This document shows, piece by piece, positions 34,372 through 43,635 of a DNA stretch of 64,000 nt. The translations under genes and the position numbers were made by a program. The stretch covers positions 744,001 through 808,000 of the forward strand of contig NZ_CP011131.1 in assembly GCF_001442805.1 (NCBI RefSeq), given 5' to 3'. Origin of the DNA: Lysobacter gummosus (GTDB lineage Bacteria; Pseudomonadota; Gammaproteobacteria; Xanthomonadales; Xanthomonadaceae). How positions within the stretch are numbered: the stretch's first letter is position 1; the number at the start of each line of letters is the position of its first letter. The notes under the pieces were generated by a model. The model saw only the letters and a program-made list of their open reading frames with translations, made no database searches and was not told the origin of the DNA.

Positions 34372-34917
34372 ATGCCGCTACTGCTGCTGATTCCCCTGCT
34401 GCTGTTGGTCCTGCTGGCGCTGTGGGCGCTGCTGATTCCGATCGGCCTGATCCAACGCTACCGCTACGGCAAAGCGCGGCGCCGCGCGCTGCCGTGGGCG
34501 GTCGCTCTGGCGACGGCGCTGTCGCTGATCTCGCTGTTGCTGTTCTTCGCCAGCGCCTGGGTGATCGGGCACTGGATCGACGACGCGCCGGTGTACGCGG
34601 CCGCCGGGCTGACGGCGGGCTGCGCGCTCGGCGCTCTGGGCCTGGTGCTGACCCGCTTCGAAGACGAAGCTCGGGGCCTGTACTACACCCCCAACCGCTG
34701 GCTGGTGCTGGGTCTGACCCTGATCGTCGCCGCGCGCGTCGTCTACGGCCTGTGGCAGGCCGCGCACGCCTGGAGCGACATGCACGAAGGCTGGCTGCCG
34801 CGCCAAGGCAGCCTGCTCGCGGTCGGTGGTGTGCTGCTGGGTTACTACCAGATCTACACCCTGGGACTGCGGCGGCGCCTGCGCCGGCATGCGCGCGCGT
34901 TCGCCGCGGCGCGATGA
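34372..34917 (+). CDS. Inner-membrane protein of unknown function
   Basis: The 181-residue protein has five to six hydrophobic segments (about 2-24, 42-65, 72-92, 104-124, 142-160) and a basic cytoplasmic tail. The segment YYTPNRWLVLGLTLIVAARV faintly resembles the CcdC/DUF1453 family. It has no clear partner genes. Confidence 0.7.
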   Translation: MPLLLLIPLLLLVLLALWALLIPIGLIQRYRYGKARRRALPWAVALATALSLISLLLFFASAWVIGHWIDDAPVYAAAGLTAGCALGALGLVLTRFEDEARGLYYTPNRWLVLGLTLIVAARVVYGLWQAAHAWSDMHEGWLPRQGSLLAVGGVLLGYYQIYTLGLRRRLRRHARAFAAAR

Positions 34918-35044
34918 GGTGACACAGCGCAGGTGACGCACCCGCCGCGGGCGCGGCATGATGACCGGTCCCGTTCGTGCCGGCCGCCATGACAGTCCTG
35001 CTTCGTCCCCGCATCCCTCCGTGCAGCGCCCGCGGGCGTACGCC

Positions 35045-35929
35045 ATGACCGCGATCGCGTCGCGGCAGCGCCGCGCGATCGCGAGCATGCTGATCGCGGT
35101 GCTGATGTTTTCGATGATGGACGCGCTGCTCAAGCTGCTGTCGGAGCACTATCCGCCGTTTCAGGTCGCGACCCTGCGCGGCCTGTCGTCGTTGCCGTTC
35201 GTGCTGACCTGGGCGCTGGCCAGCGTCGGCCTGCGCGCGCTGTTGCGGGTGCGCTGGCCGCTGCATCTGCTGCGCGGCGTGCTGGGCGTGGGCATGATGG
35301 CCGCCTTCGTCTACGGCGTGAACCGGCTGCCGCTGTCCACCACGTACTCGGTCTTCTTCATCGCGCCGCTGCTGATCACCGCGCTGTCCGGGCCGATCCT
35401 CGGCGAACGGGTCGGGCCGCGGCGCTGGATCGCGATCGGCGTCGGCCTGCTCGGCGTGCTGGTGCTGCTGCGCCCCAGCGGCGAAGGCATGCTCAGCACC
35501 GCCGCGCTGGCGGTGGCGGCCGCGTCGCTGGCGTATGCGGTCACCGCGATTACCGTGCGCGTGCTGTCGCGTACCGACAGCACCCAGTCGATGATGGTGT
35601 GGCTGATGGTGATGATCAGCCTGGGCGCCGGCGCCCTGGCCTGGTCGGGCTGGGTGCCGGTGCGCGGCGAGGACTGGTGGCTGATCCTGGGCCTGGGCGT
35701 GGCCGGTTCGCTCGGCCAGTACGCGATCACCGAGGCGTTCCGTCTCGGCGAGGCCTCGCTGATCGCGCCGCTGGAATACACCGCGCTGATCTGGGGCGTG
35801 ATCCTCGATCTGAGCCTGTGGGGCGTGCTGCCCGATTCGATCACCTGGGTGGGCGCGGCGATCATCGTCGCCAGCGGCCTGTACCTGCTGCGCCGCGAGC
35901 GCGTTCACGCGGAAGCTGAACATCCTTAA
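35045..35929 (+). CDS. DMT superfamily transporter (EamA family)
   Basis: The 294-residue protein has ten hydrophobic segments and two EamA domains (about 10-140 and 150-285); the second includes GQYAITEAFRLGEASLIAPL, typical of this family. It is the second such exporter in the window and is not closely similar to that at 4388. The start at 35045 (MTAIASRQRR) gives the usual short cytoplasmic N-terminus. Substrate unknown. Confidence 0.88.
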   Translation: MTAIASRQRRAIASMLIAVLMFSMMDALLKLLSEHYPPFQVATLRGLSSLPFVLTWALASVGLRALLRVRWPLHLLRGVLGVGMMAAFVYGVNRLPLSTTYSVFFIAPLLITALSGPILGERVGPRRWIAIGVGLLGVLVLLRPSGEGMLSTAALAVAAASLAYAVTAITVRVLSRTDSTQSMMVWLMVMISLGAGALAWSGWVPVRGEDWWLILGLGVAGSLGQYAITEAFRLGEASLIAPLEYTALIWGVILDLSLWGVLPDSITWVGAAIIVASGLYLLRRERVHAEAEHP

Positions 35930-36112
35930 GCGCGATCTCGCGCAAGCGGATCGGTAAACGCCGCGATCACGCGTCTATACAGTTGTCCCGCAACCTCGCG
36001 TGCGCGGTCGCGTGTGAACGAGAGTGAACATGCGTGCGCGCTTCGCCGCAGCGCGCCATGACGATCGCTTCGCCACGGCGTAGTGTCGAAGCGTAGTCAG
36101 GGGAGAAGCAAC

Positions 36113-36913
36113 ATGACCGCGCTCGTCCACGCTCCCGGGGCACCGTGCTGGTTCGAGTTGGCGAGCGACGATCAACCCGCCGTGGAGGCTTTCTACTGCG
36201 CGCTGTTCGGCTGGACGGTCGAACGCACACCGATGCCCGACGCCAGCGCGTATACGATTTTCAAACTCAACGGCCTGGATGTCGCCGGCACCTACAGTCT
36301 GGTGCCCGGCGCCTTGCCCGGGCCCGACGGCAACACCGCCTCGCACTGGGGCGTGTATTTCCGCGCCGCCGACTGCGACGTGGTGGCCGCGCGCGCGGTG
36401 GCCTTGGGCGGGCAGATGATCGCCGCGCCGTTCGAACTGATGGAACACGTGCGCATGGCCGTATGCGCCGATCCGGAAGGCGTGGTGTTTTCGCTGGCGC
36501 AGCAGCGCGCGCATCCGGGCGTGGACGCGATCGGCGTGGACAACGCGGTGTGCTGGGCGGAACTGGCGACCCGCGACATCGCCCGCGCCGAGGCCTATTA
36601 CCAGCGCTTGTTCGGCTGGCGCATGCAGGCGCATCCGCATGCGCCGACCGGCTATCGCGTGTTCGTCGATGAGCAGCGCATGCTCGGCGGCCTGTTGCAG
36701 ATGCAGCCCGACTGGGGCGATCTGCCGCCGCACTGGTCGATCTACGTGCAGGTGCCGGATGTGGACCTGTACGTGGAGCGCGCGCTGGCGCTGGGCGGAC
36801 AACTCGCGTTCGCGCCGTTCGACGCCACCGGCGTGGCCCGCATCGCCCGCCTCAACGATCCGACCGGCGCGGGGTTCTACGTGATCCATTTTGTCGGCGA
36901 AGCCGGGCGCTAG
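36113..36913 (+). CDS. VOC family protein (two glyoxalase-like domains)
   Basis: The 266-residue protein is a tandem of two vicinal-oxygen-chelate domains (about 5-125 and 135-262), each starting with a [CW]-[FA]-E-L-A pattern and containing AFYCALFGW or AYYQRLFGW. Such two-domain proteins (for example the CFP30B/hydroxylase-like group) have varied or unknown roles. AGGGGAG lies seven bases upstream of the ATG. Confidence 0.9.
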   Translation: MTALVHAPGAPCWFELASDDQPAVEAFYCALFGWTVERTPMPDASAYTIFKLNGLDVAGTYSLVPGALPGPDGNTASHWGVYFRAADCDVVAARAVALGGQMIAAPFELMEHVRMAVCADPEGVVFSLAQQRAHPGVDAIGVDNAVCWAELATRDIARAEAYYQRLFGWRMQAHPHAPTGYRVFVDEQRMLGGLLQMQPDWGDLPPHWSIYVQVPDVDLYVERALALGGQLAFAPFDATGVARIARLNDPTGAGFYVIHFVGEAGR

Positions 36914-36929
36914 CGCGGTCGCGCCGCCA

Positions 36930-36963
36930 CAAAACAGAACGGGCCCCAAAGGAGCCCGTTCTG
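36930..36963 (-). terminator. Rho-independent terminator of the porin gene
   Basis: The 10-bp stem CAGAACGGGC/GCCCGTTCTG read on the minus strand is followed by TTTTG. It lies 85 bases past the stop of the OmpW-like gene and also separates it from the convergent VOC gene. Confidence 0.8.
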
Positions 36964-37047
36964 GTACTGCTTACTGCCGCTGCGGTGTCGCTGCAGCGTC
37001 TACTGCAACTGCGTTACTGCGCTTGCCGTTTCAACCGGCCCGGTCGA

Positions 37048-37677
37048 TCAGAAGCGCGCGCCGATGCCGACGCCGACGGTGACCGGGTTCAGTTCGGCTT
37101 CGCCGACCTTGACGCCGTCCAGCTTCACGTCCGGCTTGCCCTGCATGTAGCGCACGTCGGCGCGGGCGAACCAGGTCGGGTTGATGTTGAGATCGACACC
37201 GGCCGTGGCCATGGCGCCCTTGGCGTTTTCCACGCCCAGGCGCTGACCGCCCGACAGCGATTCATTGCTGTAGTTGGCTTCGTAATAGCCCAGGCCCACG
37301 AACGGACGCACGATGGAGTCGGCGCCGCGGAAGTGGTACTGGCCGCTCAGCGCGATCGGCTGCGAATCGACGCTGCCGATCTTGCCGCCGCCGGCGTTGA
37401 CGCGGTGGCCGAACTTGTCCGCCGAACCCCACGCCTCGATGGCGATGTTGTCGTTGATGAAGTAGCTGGCGCTGAGCGTCGGCGCGCCGTCACCGTCCAG
37501 GTCGGTGCGGGTGCCGGCGATCTGCGGATTCTTGGTCGGCTGCGTCAGCGCATAGCCGCCGACGATGGCGAAGCGCTTGCCGCTGGCGCTGTCGGTGGAC
37601 GCATCCTGAGCGAAGGCGGCGGGGGCGAACGCCAGCGCGCCGATCATGGCAAGGGTCAAATGACGAAAACGGATCAT
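37048..37677 (-). CDS. OmpW family outer membrane protein
   Basis: The 209-residue protein has a signal peptide (MIRFRHLTLAMIGALAFAPA, cleaved after AFA) and alternating beta strands ending in Phe (GVGIGARF), as in eight-stranded OmpW barrels. OmpW forms a narrow hydrophobic channel. AGGAG lies eleven bases before the ATG. An AT-richer upstream region probably holds its promoter. Confidence 0.87.
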   Translation of the reverse strand: MIRFRHLTLAMIGALAFAPAAFAQDASTDSASGKRFAIVGGYALTQPTKNPQIAGTRTDLDGDGAPTLSASYFINDNIAIEAWGSADKFGHRVNAGGGKIGSVDSQPIALSGQYHFRGADSIVRPFVGLGYYEANYSNESLSGGQRLGVENAKGAMATAGVDLNINPTWFARADVRYMQGKPDVKLDGVKVGEAELNPVTVGVGIGARF

Positions 37678-38340
37678 GGAGTGGACTCCTGTTGTTGTGT
37701 TGTGTGTTGCACGACGCCTTGGGGGAGGCGGTGCGCAAGGTAACAACGCATCCATGAACCGAACTTGCCGCGCGAATCGGTGTGAAGGAACTTTTCACGC
37801 GAGAAGCGTGTTAGATGCCTGTTTTCAAGGGAAAAATGAACGAAATGAATATATTCGGACTGGTCGGAAACGGTGTTTGATTTTTTATCGCCGCGTGTTG
37901 TTCAGTGTTTGACGTTTGCGCTCATATGTTCGCTCATGGCAGCGAAAAGCCTTTGAAACAGCGATTTCCGTGCGTTCATGCGCTCGATGAACGAATCGTG
38001 GATCGCATGAATTGCGATCCGAAGGCGATGCGTTCAACGCGGTTGACGCGATCGGAATATCTTCAGCGCGCACCTAAACAGCGTAGAAACGCCTGTTTTT
38101 CTGCATCGAATTGAAAGCTGGATCCATGCGTGGAACTTTCTCATCGTATGGATAAGCGCGGACCATTCGCGGCTGTCCACTGCGCTCCAAATGTTTCCTG
38201 ACTGGCACACGCCGCACCTCGCGAACCGCCACAACCGGCACGGCGAATAGCCATGACTAATGTCACGCCATCCAACGGCACGGGCAGCGCGCGGGCCTTC
38301 AAGGCAATCTGAATGCCATTCCACCGTCGAGGATCTGACG
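37678..38340. other. AT-richer intergenic region of 660 bases
   Basis: The gap between the divergent porin and DUF2884 genes is visibly poorer in GC than its surroundings (about 37790-38110), with runs such as GAATATATTC and GATTTTTTATC. No reading frame here has the codon bias of the neighbours. It may hold promoters for both genes or a remnant of foreign DNA. Confidence 0.5.
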
Positions 38341-39105
38341 ATGCGCACTCGCCTTCCGCTCCGACTCACCGCCCTGGCCGCAATGACGCTGGCCTGCGGC
38401 GCCGCCTTCGCCGACGTCCATGTGGACGCCAACTGCGAAATCGACAGCCCCTTCGAGCTGACCCTCAACGAGCGCAGCCTGATCCTGACCCGCGAGGACG
38501 GCGCGCCCAAGGCGATCGTCATGCGCCAGGGCCGGATGTTCGTCGATGACCGCTGGGTGCAACTGAGCAGTGCCGACGCCGTACGCATCGCCGAGTTCGA
38601 GCGCGGCACGCGCGCGGCCATGCCCGAGGCCCAGCACATCGGCCGCGAGGCCGCCGATATCGCCTTCACCGCGCTCGGCGAAGTCGCCGCGGTGCTCGGC
38701 AACCATCCCGACCGCACCCGTGCCCACGTCGACAAGGCGCGCAAGCAGCTCGACACCCGCCTGAGCCACGTCATCACCCCGACCCGTTTCAGCGGCAAGG
38801 CGCTGGGCGACGGCATCGCCGACGCGCTCGGCGAGACCCTGCCGACCGTGATCGGCGAATTGGTCGGCGGCACCGTCACCGCCGCCTTCAGCGGCGACAC
38901 CGACAAGTTCAAGCGCCTGGACAATCTGGACGCGCAGATCGAAGCGGCGGTGCAGCCCCGCGCCGACGCGCTGGGCCGCCGCGCCGACGGCCTGTGCCGG
39001 CGCATGCGCGAGCTGGACGCGCTCGACAATGCCTTGAGCTACCGCTTCGATGGTCAGCCGCTGGAGCTGCTCAAGGTCGAGGCCAGGGAAAAGCAGGCGA
39101 AGTAG
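38341..39105 (+). CDS. DUF2884 (YggN-like) periplasmic protein
   Basis: The 254-residue protein has a signal peptide cleaved after ACGAAFA and then the YggN/DUF2884 pattern: HVDANCEIDSPFELTLNERS, a helical middle and a C-terminal CRRMRELDALDNAL. The family is periplasmic and of unknown function. The start at 38341 follows from the signal peptide position. Confidence 0.88.
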   Translation: MRTRLPLRLTALAAMTLACGAAFADVHVDANCEIDSPFELTLNERSLILTREDGAPKAIVMRQGRMFVDDRWVQLSSADAVRIAEFERGTRAAMPEAQHIGREAADIAFTALGEVAAVLGNHPDRTRAHVDKARKQLDTRLSHVITPTRFSGKALGDGIADALGETLPTVIGELVGGTVTAAFSGDTDKFKRLDNLDAQIEAAVQPRADALGRRADGLCRRMRELDALDNALSYRFDGQPLELLKVEAREKQAK

Positions 39106-39338
39106 TCGGCCATCCCGGGCGTTGACGTGCTTCCCGCGGCGCCGCCCCCCGACTCGGCAACCCGGACGACCCATCGAAGCGACCGGGTCGTTTCCCAGTA
39201 CTGTGGCGTACGCAAGTCCGCCACGGCGCGCCGGCTGTGCCGCTTAGGCCTTTAGTACTGCACCGTGCCCTGTGCGGTTGGCGTGACCGCCTGCACACGC
39301 CACAATAGGGTTTTCGCGCATTGCGGAGCCCCACGAAC

Positions 39339-40760
39339 ATGGCTGATCTGAAGGAAGCACGCGTCCCCGACATCGGCGACTACGACGGCGTACCCGTCAT
39401 CGAATTGCTGGTCGCGGTCGGCGACACGGTGACCCAGGACCAGGGACTGGTCACGCTGGAATCCGACAAGGCCACCATGGAAGTGCCGGCGCCGTTCGCG
39501 GGCATCATCCGCGAACTCAAGGTCAAGATCGGCGATCAGCTGGCTGAAGGCAGCGTGGTGGCGTTGATCGAGCCAACCGAAGGGGAAGCAAAAGCGGCGC
39601 CAGCGCAACCGCAAGAATCCGCAAAACCCGCCGCCCCGGCCGCGCCCGCCGCCCCGGCCAAAGCCGAAGCCCCCGCGCCCGCGAAACAGGAAGCCCCGCA
39701 ACCCGCGGCCCCGGCCAAGTCCGAAGCTGCCCCCGCGCCCATCGCCGGCGCCAATGCCGGCACCGACCCGGAAGCCATGCCTCCGCGCACGCCGCCGGTC
39801 GCCTTCACCGCCGACGAGCTCATGCCCGACAAGGTGCCCTATGCCAGCCCGGCCGTGCGCCTGTTCGCGCGCGAGCTCGGCGTGGATCTGGCGCGGGTCA
39901 GCGGCAGCGCCCGCGGCGGCCGCATCAGCAAGGAAGACGTGCAGTCCTTCGTCAAGGGCGTCATGCAGGGCGGCGGCAGTGCGCCGGCCAGCGCCGGTGC
40001 GGCGCCGAGCCTGGGCGGCGGCCTCAATCTGCTGCCGTGGCCGAAGGTCGATTTCAGCAAGTTCGGCGAGACCGAAACCAAGCCACTGTCGCGCATCCAG
40101 AAGCTCTCCGGCGCCAATCTGGCGCGCAACTGGGCGATGATCCCGCATGTCACCCAGCACGACGATGCCGACATCACCGACCTGGAAGCGCTGCGCGTTG
40201 CGCTCAACAAGGAGAACGAGAAGGCCGGCCTGAAGCTGACCATGCTCGCCTTCCTGATGAAGGCCTCGGTGTCGGCGCTGCAGAAGTTCCCGAACTTCAA
40301 CGCATCGCTGGATGCGACCGGCGAAAATCTCACCCTGAAGAAGTACTTCCATATCGGCTTCGCCGCCGACACGCCCAACGGCCTGGTCGTGCCGGTGGTG
40401 CGCGACTGCGACAAGAAGGGTGTGCTGCAGATCGCGAAGGAAACCGGCGAACTCGCCGCCAAGGCGCGCGACGGCAAGCTCGGCCCGGCCGACATGAGCG
40501 GCGGCTGCTTCTCGATCAGCTCGCTCGGCGGCATCGGCGGCACCGCGTTCACGCCGATCGTCAACGCGCCGGAAGTCGCCATCCTCGGCGTGTCCAAGTC
40601 GGCGACCAAGCCGGTGTGGGACGGCAAGCAGTTCGCGCCGCGCCTGATCCTGCCGCTGTCGCTGTCCTACGATCACCGCGTCATCGACGGCGCCGCCGCC
40701 GCGCGTTTCACCGCGTATCTGGCGCAGTTGCTGGCCGACATGCGCCGCGTGCTGCTGTAA
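39339..40760 (+). CDS. aceF: Dihydrolipoamide acetyltransferase, E2 of pyruvate dehydrogenase
   Basis: E2 transfers acetyl groups from lipoyl-lysine to CoA in the pyruvate dehydrogenase complex. The 473-residue protein has one lipoyl domain with Lys44 (LESDKATME), a long Ala/Pro/Lys linker (about 85-150), a peripheral subunit-binding domain (about 165-205, YASPAVRLFARELGVDL) and the catalytic domain with SYDHRVIDGAAAARF. Only one lipoyl domain is present, fewer than in E. coli. The E1 gene is not in the window; lpdA follows after one small secreted protein gene. Confidence 0.96.
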   Translation: MADLKEARVPDIGDYDGVPVIELLVAVGDTVTQDQGLVTLESDKATMEVPAPFAGIIRELKVKIGDQLAEGSVVALIEPTEGEAKAAPAQPQESAKPAAPAAPAAPAKAEAPAPAKQEAPQPAAPAKSEAAPAPIAGANAGTDPEAMPPRTPPVAFTADELMPDKVPYASPAVRLFARELGVDLARVSGSARGGRISKEDVQSFVKGVMQGGGSAPASAGAAPSLGGGLNLLPWPKVDFSKFGETETKPLSRIQKLSGANLARNWAMIPHVTQHDDADITDLEALRVALNKENEKAGLKLTMLAFLMKASVSALQKFPNFNASLDATGENLTLKKYFHIGFAADTPNGLVVPVVRDCDKKGVLQIAKETGELAAKARDGKLGPADMSGGCFSISSLGGIGGTAFTPIVNAPEVAILGVSKSATKPVWDGKQFAPRLILPLSLSYDHRVIDGAAAARFTAYLAQLLADMRRVLL

Positions 40761-40908
40761 CGCGCCGATCGCACGTCAAGTCTGCGGTCGATGCGCGGCG
40801 GTTTCGCCCCGCATCGCCGCCCGCGCCGTCGCCGACGGCGGCCGAATTCGCGCCGCCCTCGTGTTCGAGATTCGTCACCGCCGTCGCCCAACAGGATCCC
40901 CCGCCGCA

Positions 40909-41595
40909 ATGATTCGTTCCTCGCGTACCGCTTCCGCCTCCCGCCGCCTGGCCTGGCTCGGCCTCGCCGCCGCGCTGGCCGCGCCGTTCGCGCAGGCCGC
41001 CGATCAGTGCCAGTTCGCGCTCGGCCGCGGCTGGCCGCCGGCGACCGAGAATCACGGCTCGGCGGTGGAACAACTGCTGGCGGCCAAGGCCGAAGCGCGT
41101 CTGACCTTGACCTACCTGCCCACCCGCGGCACCGAAAGCGGCCTGCTGCTGATCCCCGGCAGCGGCGACGCCGACTGGACGCTGCGTCACGCCATGCCCA
41201 ACGAGCGCGTCGCGGTGTGGAACACCGGGCGCGCCAGCGGCGCCCTGCAACTGCGCGTGGAGCAGGAAGTCGATAACGAGGAAGCGCCGATCCCGGCCGC
41301 GCTCGCGCAGCGTCTGGTCGCCGGCTGGAAGCGCGCGCTGGAAAGCATGGCGCCGAAGGACAAACCGGCCGAATACCAGGACAAGGACCAACTGCTGTTC
41401 GTGGTCGATGGCCTGCGCGTGAGCGGCGTGCGCCCGGATTGCGGCGCCGGCGAAATCATCATGAAGCAGGCGAGTTTGTTGACCGAGGCCTCCAACGAAA
41501 GCGCCTCCAAGCGCGAGCGCCGCTGGCGCGCGCTGGGCGAGTCGCTGGACGAACTCGACAAGGAATTGACGGACACCGCGGCGCCGGCCCGATAA
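40909..41595 (+). CDS. Secreted protein of unknown function between aceF and lpdA
   Basis: The 228-residue protein has a signal peptide (LAWLGLAAALAAPFAQAADQ) and two cysteines in the mature part (QCQF and PDCGAG) that could form a disulfide. The C-terminal 40 residues are a charged helix. The start at 40909 gives the signal peptide a typical basic N-terminus. I do not recognise the family. Its place between two pyruvate dehydrogenase genes is notable but may be incidental. Confidence 0.8.
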   Translation: MIRSSRTASASRRLAWLGLAAALAAPFAQAADQCQFALGRGWPPATENHGSAVEQLLAAKAEARLTLTYLPTRGTESGLLLIPGSGDADWTLRHAMPNERVAVWNTGRASGALQLRVEQEVDNEEAPIPAALAQRLVAGWKRALESMAPKDKPAEYQDKDQLLFVVDGLRVSGVRPDCGAGEIIMKQASLLTEASNESASKRERRWRALGESLDELDKELTDTAAPAR

Positions 41596-41748
41596 GCCGC
41601 GCGCCGGCCCGCGCTGCCTCAGCGCATCGCCGGGCAAGCATCGCAGGCGCCGGCCTTCGCGGCGGGCGCCGAACGCACGGCCTGGCCGTGCGCCCCCACG
41701 ACGGACGCGCACCGCGCGCCCGCAACGCACCGAAGAGGACGCAGCGCG

Positions 41749-43566
41749 ATGGCCAGCAGCATTGAAGTAAAGGTTCCCGACATCGGCGATTACGACGGCG
41801 TCCCGGTCATCGAATTGCTGGTCGCGGTCGGCGACACGGTCAAGAAGGATCAGGGCCTGGTCACGCTGGAATCGGACAAGGCGACGATGGAAGTGCCGTC
41901 GTCGGCCGACGGCGTGGTCAAGTCGATCAGCGTCAAGATCGGCGACAAGGTGGCCGAGGGCGCGGTGATCGCGATCCTGGAAACGCAGGGAGAGGGCGAT
42001 GCGCCCAAGCCGGCCGCGGCCGAAACCAAGCCGGCCGCCGCAGAAGCGCCGAAAGCCGCGCCGGCACCGGCGCCCGCCGCCAGCGCGCCGCCGGTTGCCG
42101 CTGCCGCGGGCGCACCCGCGCCCAGCGCCGCCGCCGCGAGCGGCCGCAAGGCCGACGTGGAATGCCGCATGCTCGTGCTCGGCTCCGGCCCCGGCGGCTA
42201 CACCGCCGCGTTCCGCGCCGCCGACATCGGCCTGGACACGGTGCTGGTCGAGCGCTACGCCAGCCTCGGCGGCGTCTGCCTCAACGTCGGCTGCATTCCG
42301 TCCAAGGCGCTGCTGCACGCCGCCGCGGTCATCGACGAAGCCAAGCACGCCAGCGATTACGGCGTCAGTTTCGGCGAGCCGAAGATCGATCTCGACGCAC
42401 TGCGCAGCTACAAGGAAAAAGTCGTCGGCCAGTTGACCAAGGGCCTGACCGGCATGGCCAAGCAGCGCAAGGTGCGCGTGGTCGCCGGCACCGGCAAGTT
42501 CATTTCCGCGAACGAACTGGAAGTGACGGGCGAGGGCGGCACCCAGCTGATCCGCTTCGAGCAATGCATCATCGCCGCCGGTTCCCAGGCGGTGAAGCTG
42601 CCCGGCTTCCCGTGGGACGACAAGCGCGTGATGGATTCCACCGACGCGCTGGAACTGGCTGAGATCCCGAAGAAACTGCTGGTCGTCGGCGGCGGCATCA
42701 TCGGTCTGGAAATGGCTACCGTGTACCGCGCGCTGGGCAGCGAAGTCACCGTGGTCGAGTTCCTCGATCAGCTGATGCCAGGCGCCGATCCGGACCTGGT
42801 CAAGCCGCTCGCCGATCGCCTGAAGAAGCAGGGCGTGGCGGTGTATCTCAAGACCAAGGCCGCGGGCACCGAAGCGCTGAAGGAAGGCATCAAGGTCACT
42901 TTCGAAGGCGAAAAGGCGCCCGAGGCGCAGGTGTTCGATCGCGTGCTGGTCGCGGTCGGTCGCTCGCCCAACGGCGGCAAGATCGACGCCGACAAGGCCG
43001 GGGTCGGCGTCACCGATCGCGGCTTCATCCCGGTGGACCGGCAGATGCGCACCAATGTGCCGCATATCTTCGCCATCGGCGATCTGGTCGGTAACCCGAT
43101 GCTCGCGCACAAGGCCACGCACGAAGGCAAGCTCGCCGCCGAAGTCGCCGCCGGCGAGAAGAAGGAATGGGTCGCGCGGGTGATCCCGTCGGTGGCCTAC
43201 ACCGATCCGGAAATCGCCTGGGTCGGCGTCACCGAGACCGAAGCCAAGGCCAAGGGCCTGAAGGTCGGCGTCGGCAAGTTCCCGTGGGCCGCCAGCGGCC
43301 GCGCCATCGGCATCGGCCGCACCGAAGGCTTCACCAAGCTGATCTTCGACGAAGCCACCCACCGCATCGTCGGCGGCGGCATCGTCGGCGTGCACGCCGG
43401 CGATCTGATTTCCGAAGTGGGCCTGGCGATCGAAATGGGCTGCGAAGTCGCCGACATCGGCCACACCATCCACCCGCACCCGACCTTGAGCGAATCGGTC
43501 GGCATGGCGGCGGAAGTGTTCGACGGCACCATCACCGATTTGTACATTCCGAAGAAGAAAGGCTGA
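41749..43566 (+). CDS. lpdA: Dihydrolipoyl dehydrogenase with N-terminal lipoyl domain
   Basis: E3 reoxidises dihydrolipoamide with NAD+. The 605-residue protein has a lipoyl domain (Lys44 in LESDKATME), an Ala/Pro linker (about 85-130), the FAD domain GSGPGGYTAAFRAAD, redox pair in GGVCLNVGCIPSKALL, an NAD domain (VVGGGIIGLEMA) and the C-terminal catalytic HPHPTLSES. The extra lipoyl domain is about 130 residues longer than in plain LpdA and is nearly identical to that of the upstream E2. This form is typical of pyruvate dehydrogenase E3 in Xanthomonadaceae and Neisseria. Confidence 0.97.
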   Translation: MASSIEVKVPDIGDYDGVPVIELLVAVGDTVKKDQGLVTLESDKATMEVPSSADGVVKSISVKIGDKVAEGAVIAILETQGEGDAPKPAAAETKPAAAEAPKAAPAPAPAASAPPVAAAAGAPAPSAAAASGRKADVECRMLVLGSGPGGYTAAFRAADIGLDTVLVERYASLGGVCLNVGCIPSKALLHAAAVIDEAKHASDYGVSFGEPKIDLDALRSYKEKVVGQLTKGLTGMAKQRKVRVVAGTGKFISANELEVTGEGGTQLIRFEQCIIAAGSQAVKLPGFPWDDKRVMDSTDALELAEIPKKLLVVGGGIIGLEMATVYRALGSEVTVVEFLDQLMPGADPDLVKPLADRLKKQGVAVYLKTKAAGTEALKEGIKVTFEGEKAPEAQVFDRVLVAVGRSPNGGKIDADKAGVGVTDRGFIPVDRQMRTNVPHIFAIGDLVGNPMLAHKATHEGKLAAEVAAGEKKEWVARVIPSVAYTDPEIAWVGVTETEAKAKGLKVGVGKFPWAASGRAIGIGRTEGFTKLIFDEATHRIVGGGIVGVHAGDLISEVGLAIEMGCEVADIGHTIHPHPTLSESVGMAAEVFDGTITDLYIPKKKG

Positions 43567-43587
43567 TCGCGATCGCGCGTTCGCCAT

Positions 43588-43619
43588 GAAAAACGCCGCC
43601 GTTTCCGGCGGCGTTTTTT
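43588..43619. terminator. Bidirectional rho-independent terminator
   Basis: The stem CGCCGCC/GGCGGCG (43594-43600 with 43607-43613) is flanked by AAAAA on the left and TTTTTT on the right, so it can end both lpdA and the convergent outer membrane protein gene. Confidence 0.93.
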
Positions 43620-43635
43620 GTTTGCGTCACGTCGG

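Noticed and set aside
36113..36913. Glyoxalase I
   Set aside because: The protein is a two-domain VOC member without the conserved metal-ligand pattern of GloA; only the superfamily is supported.
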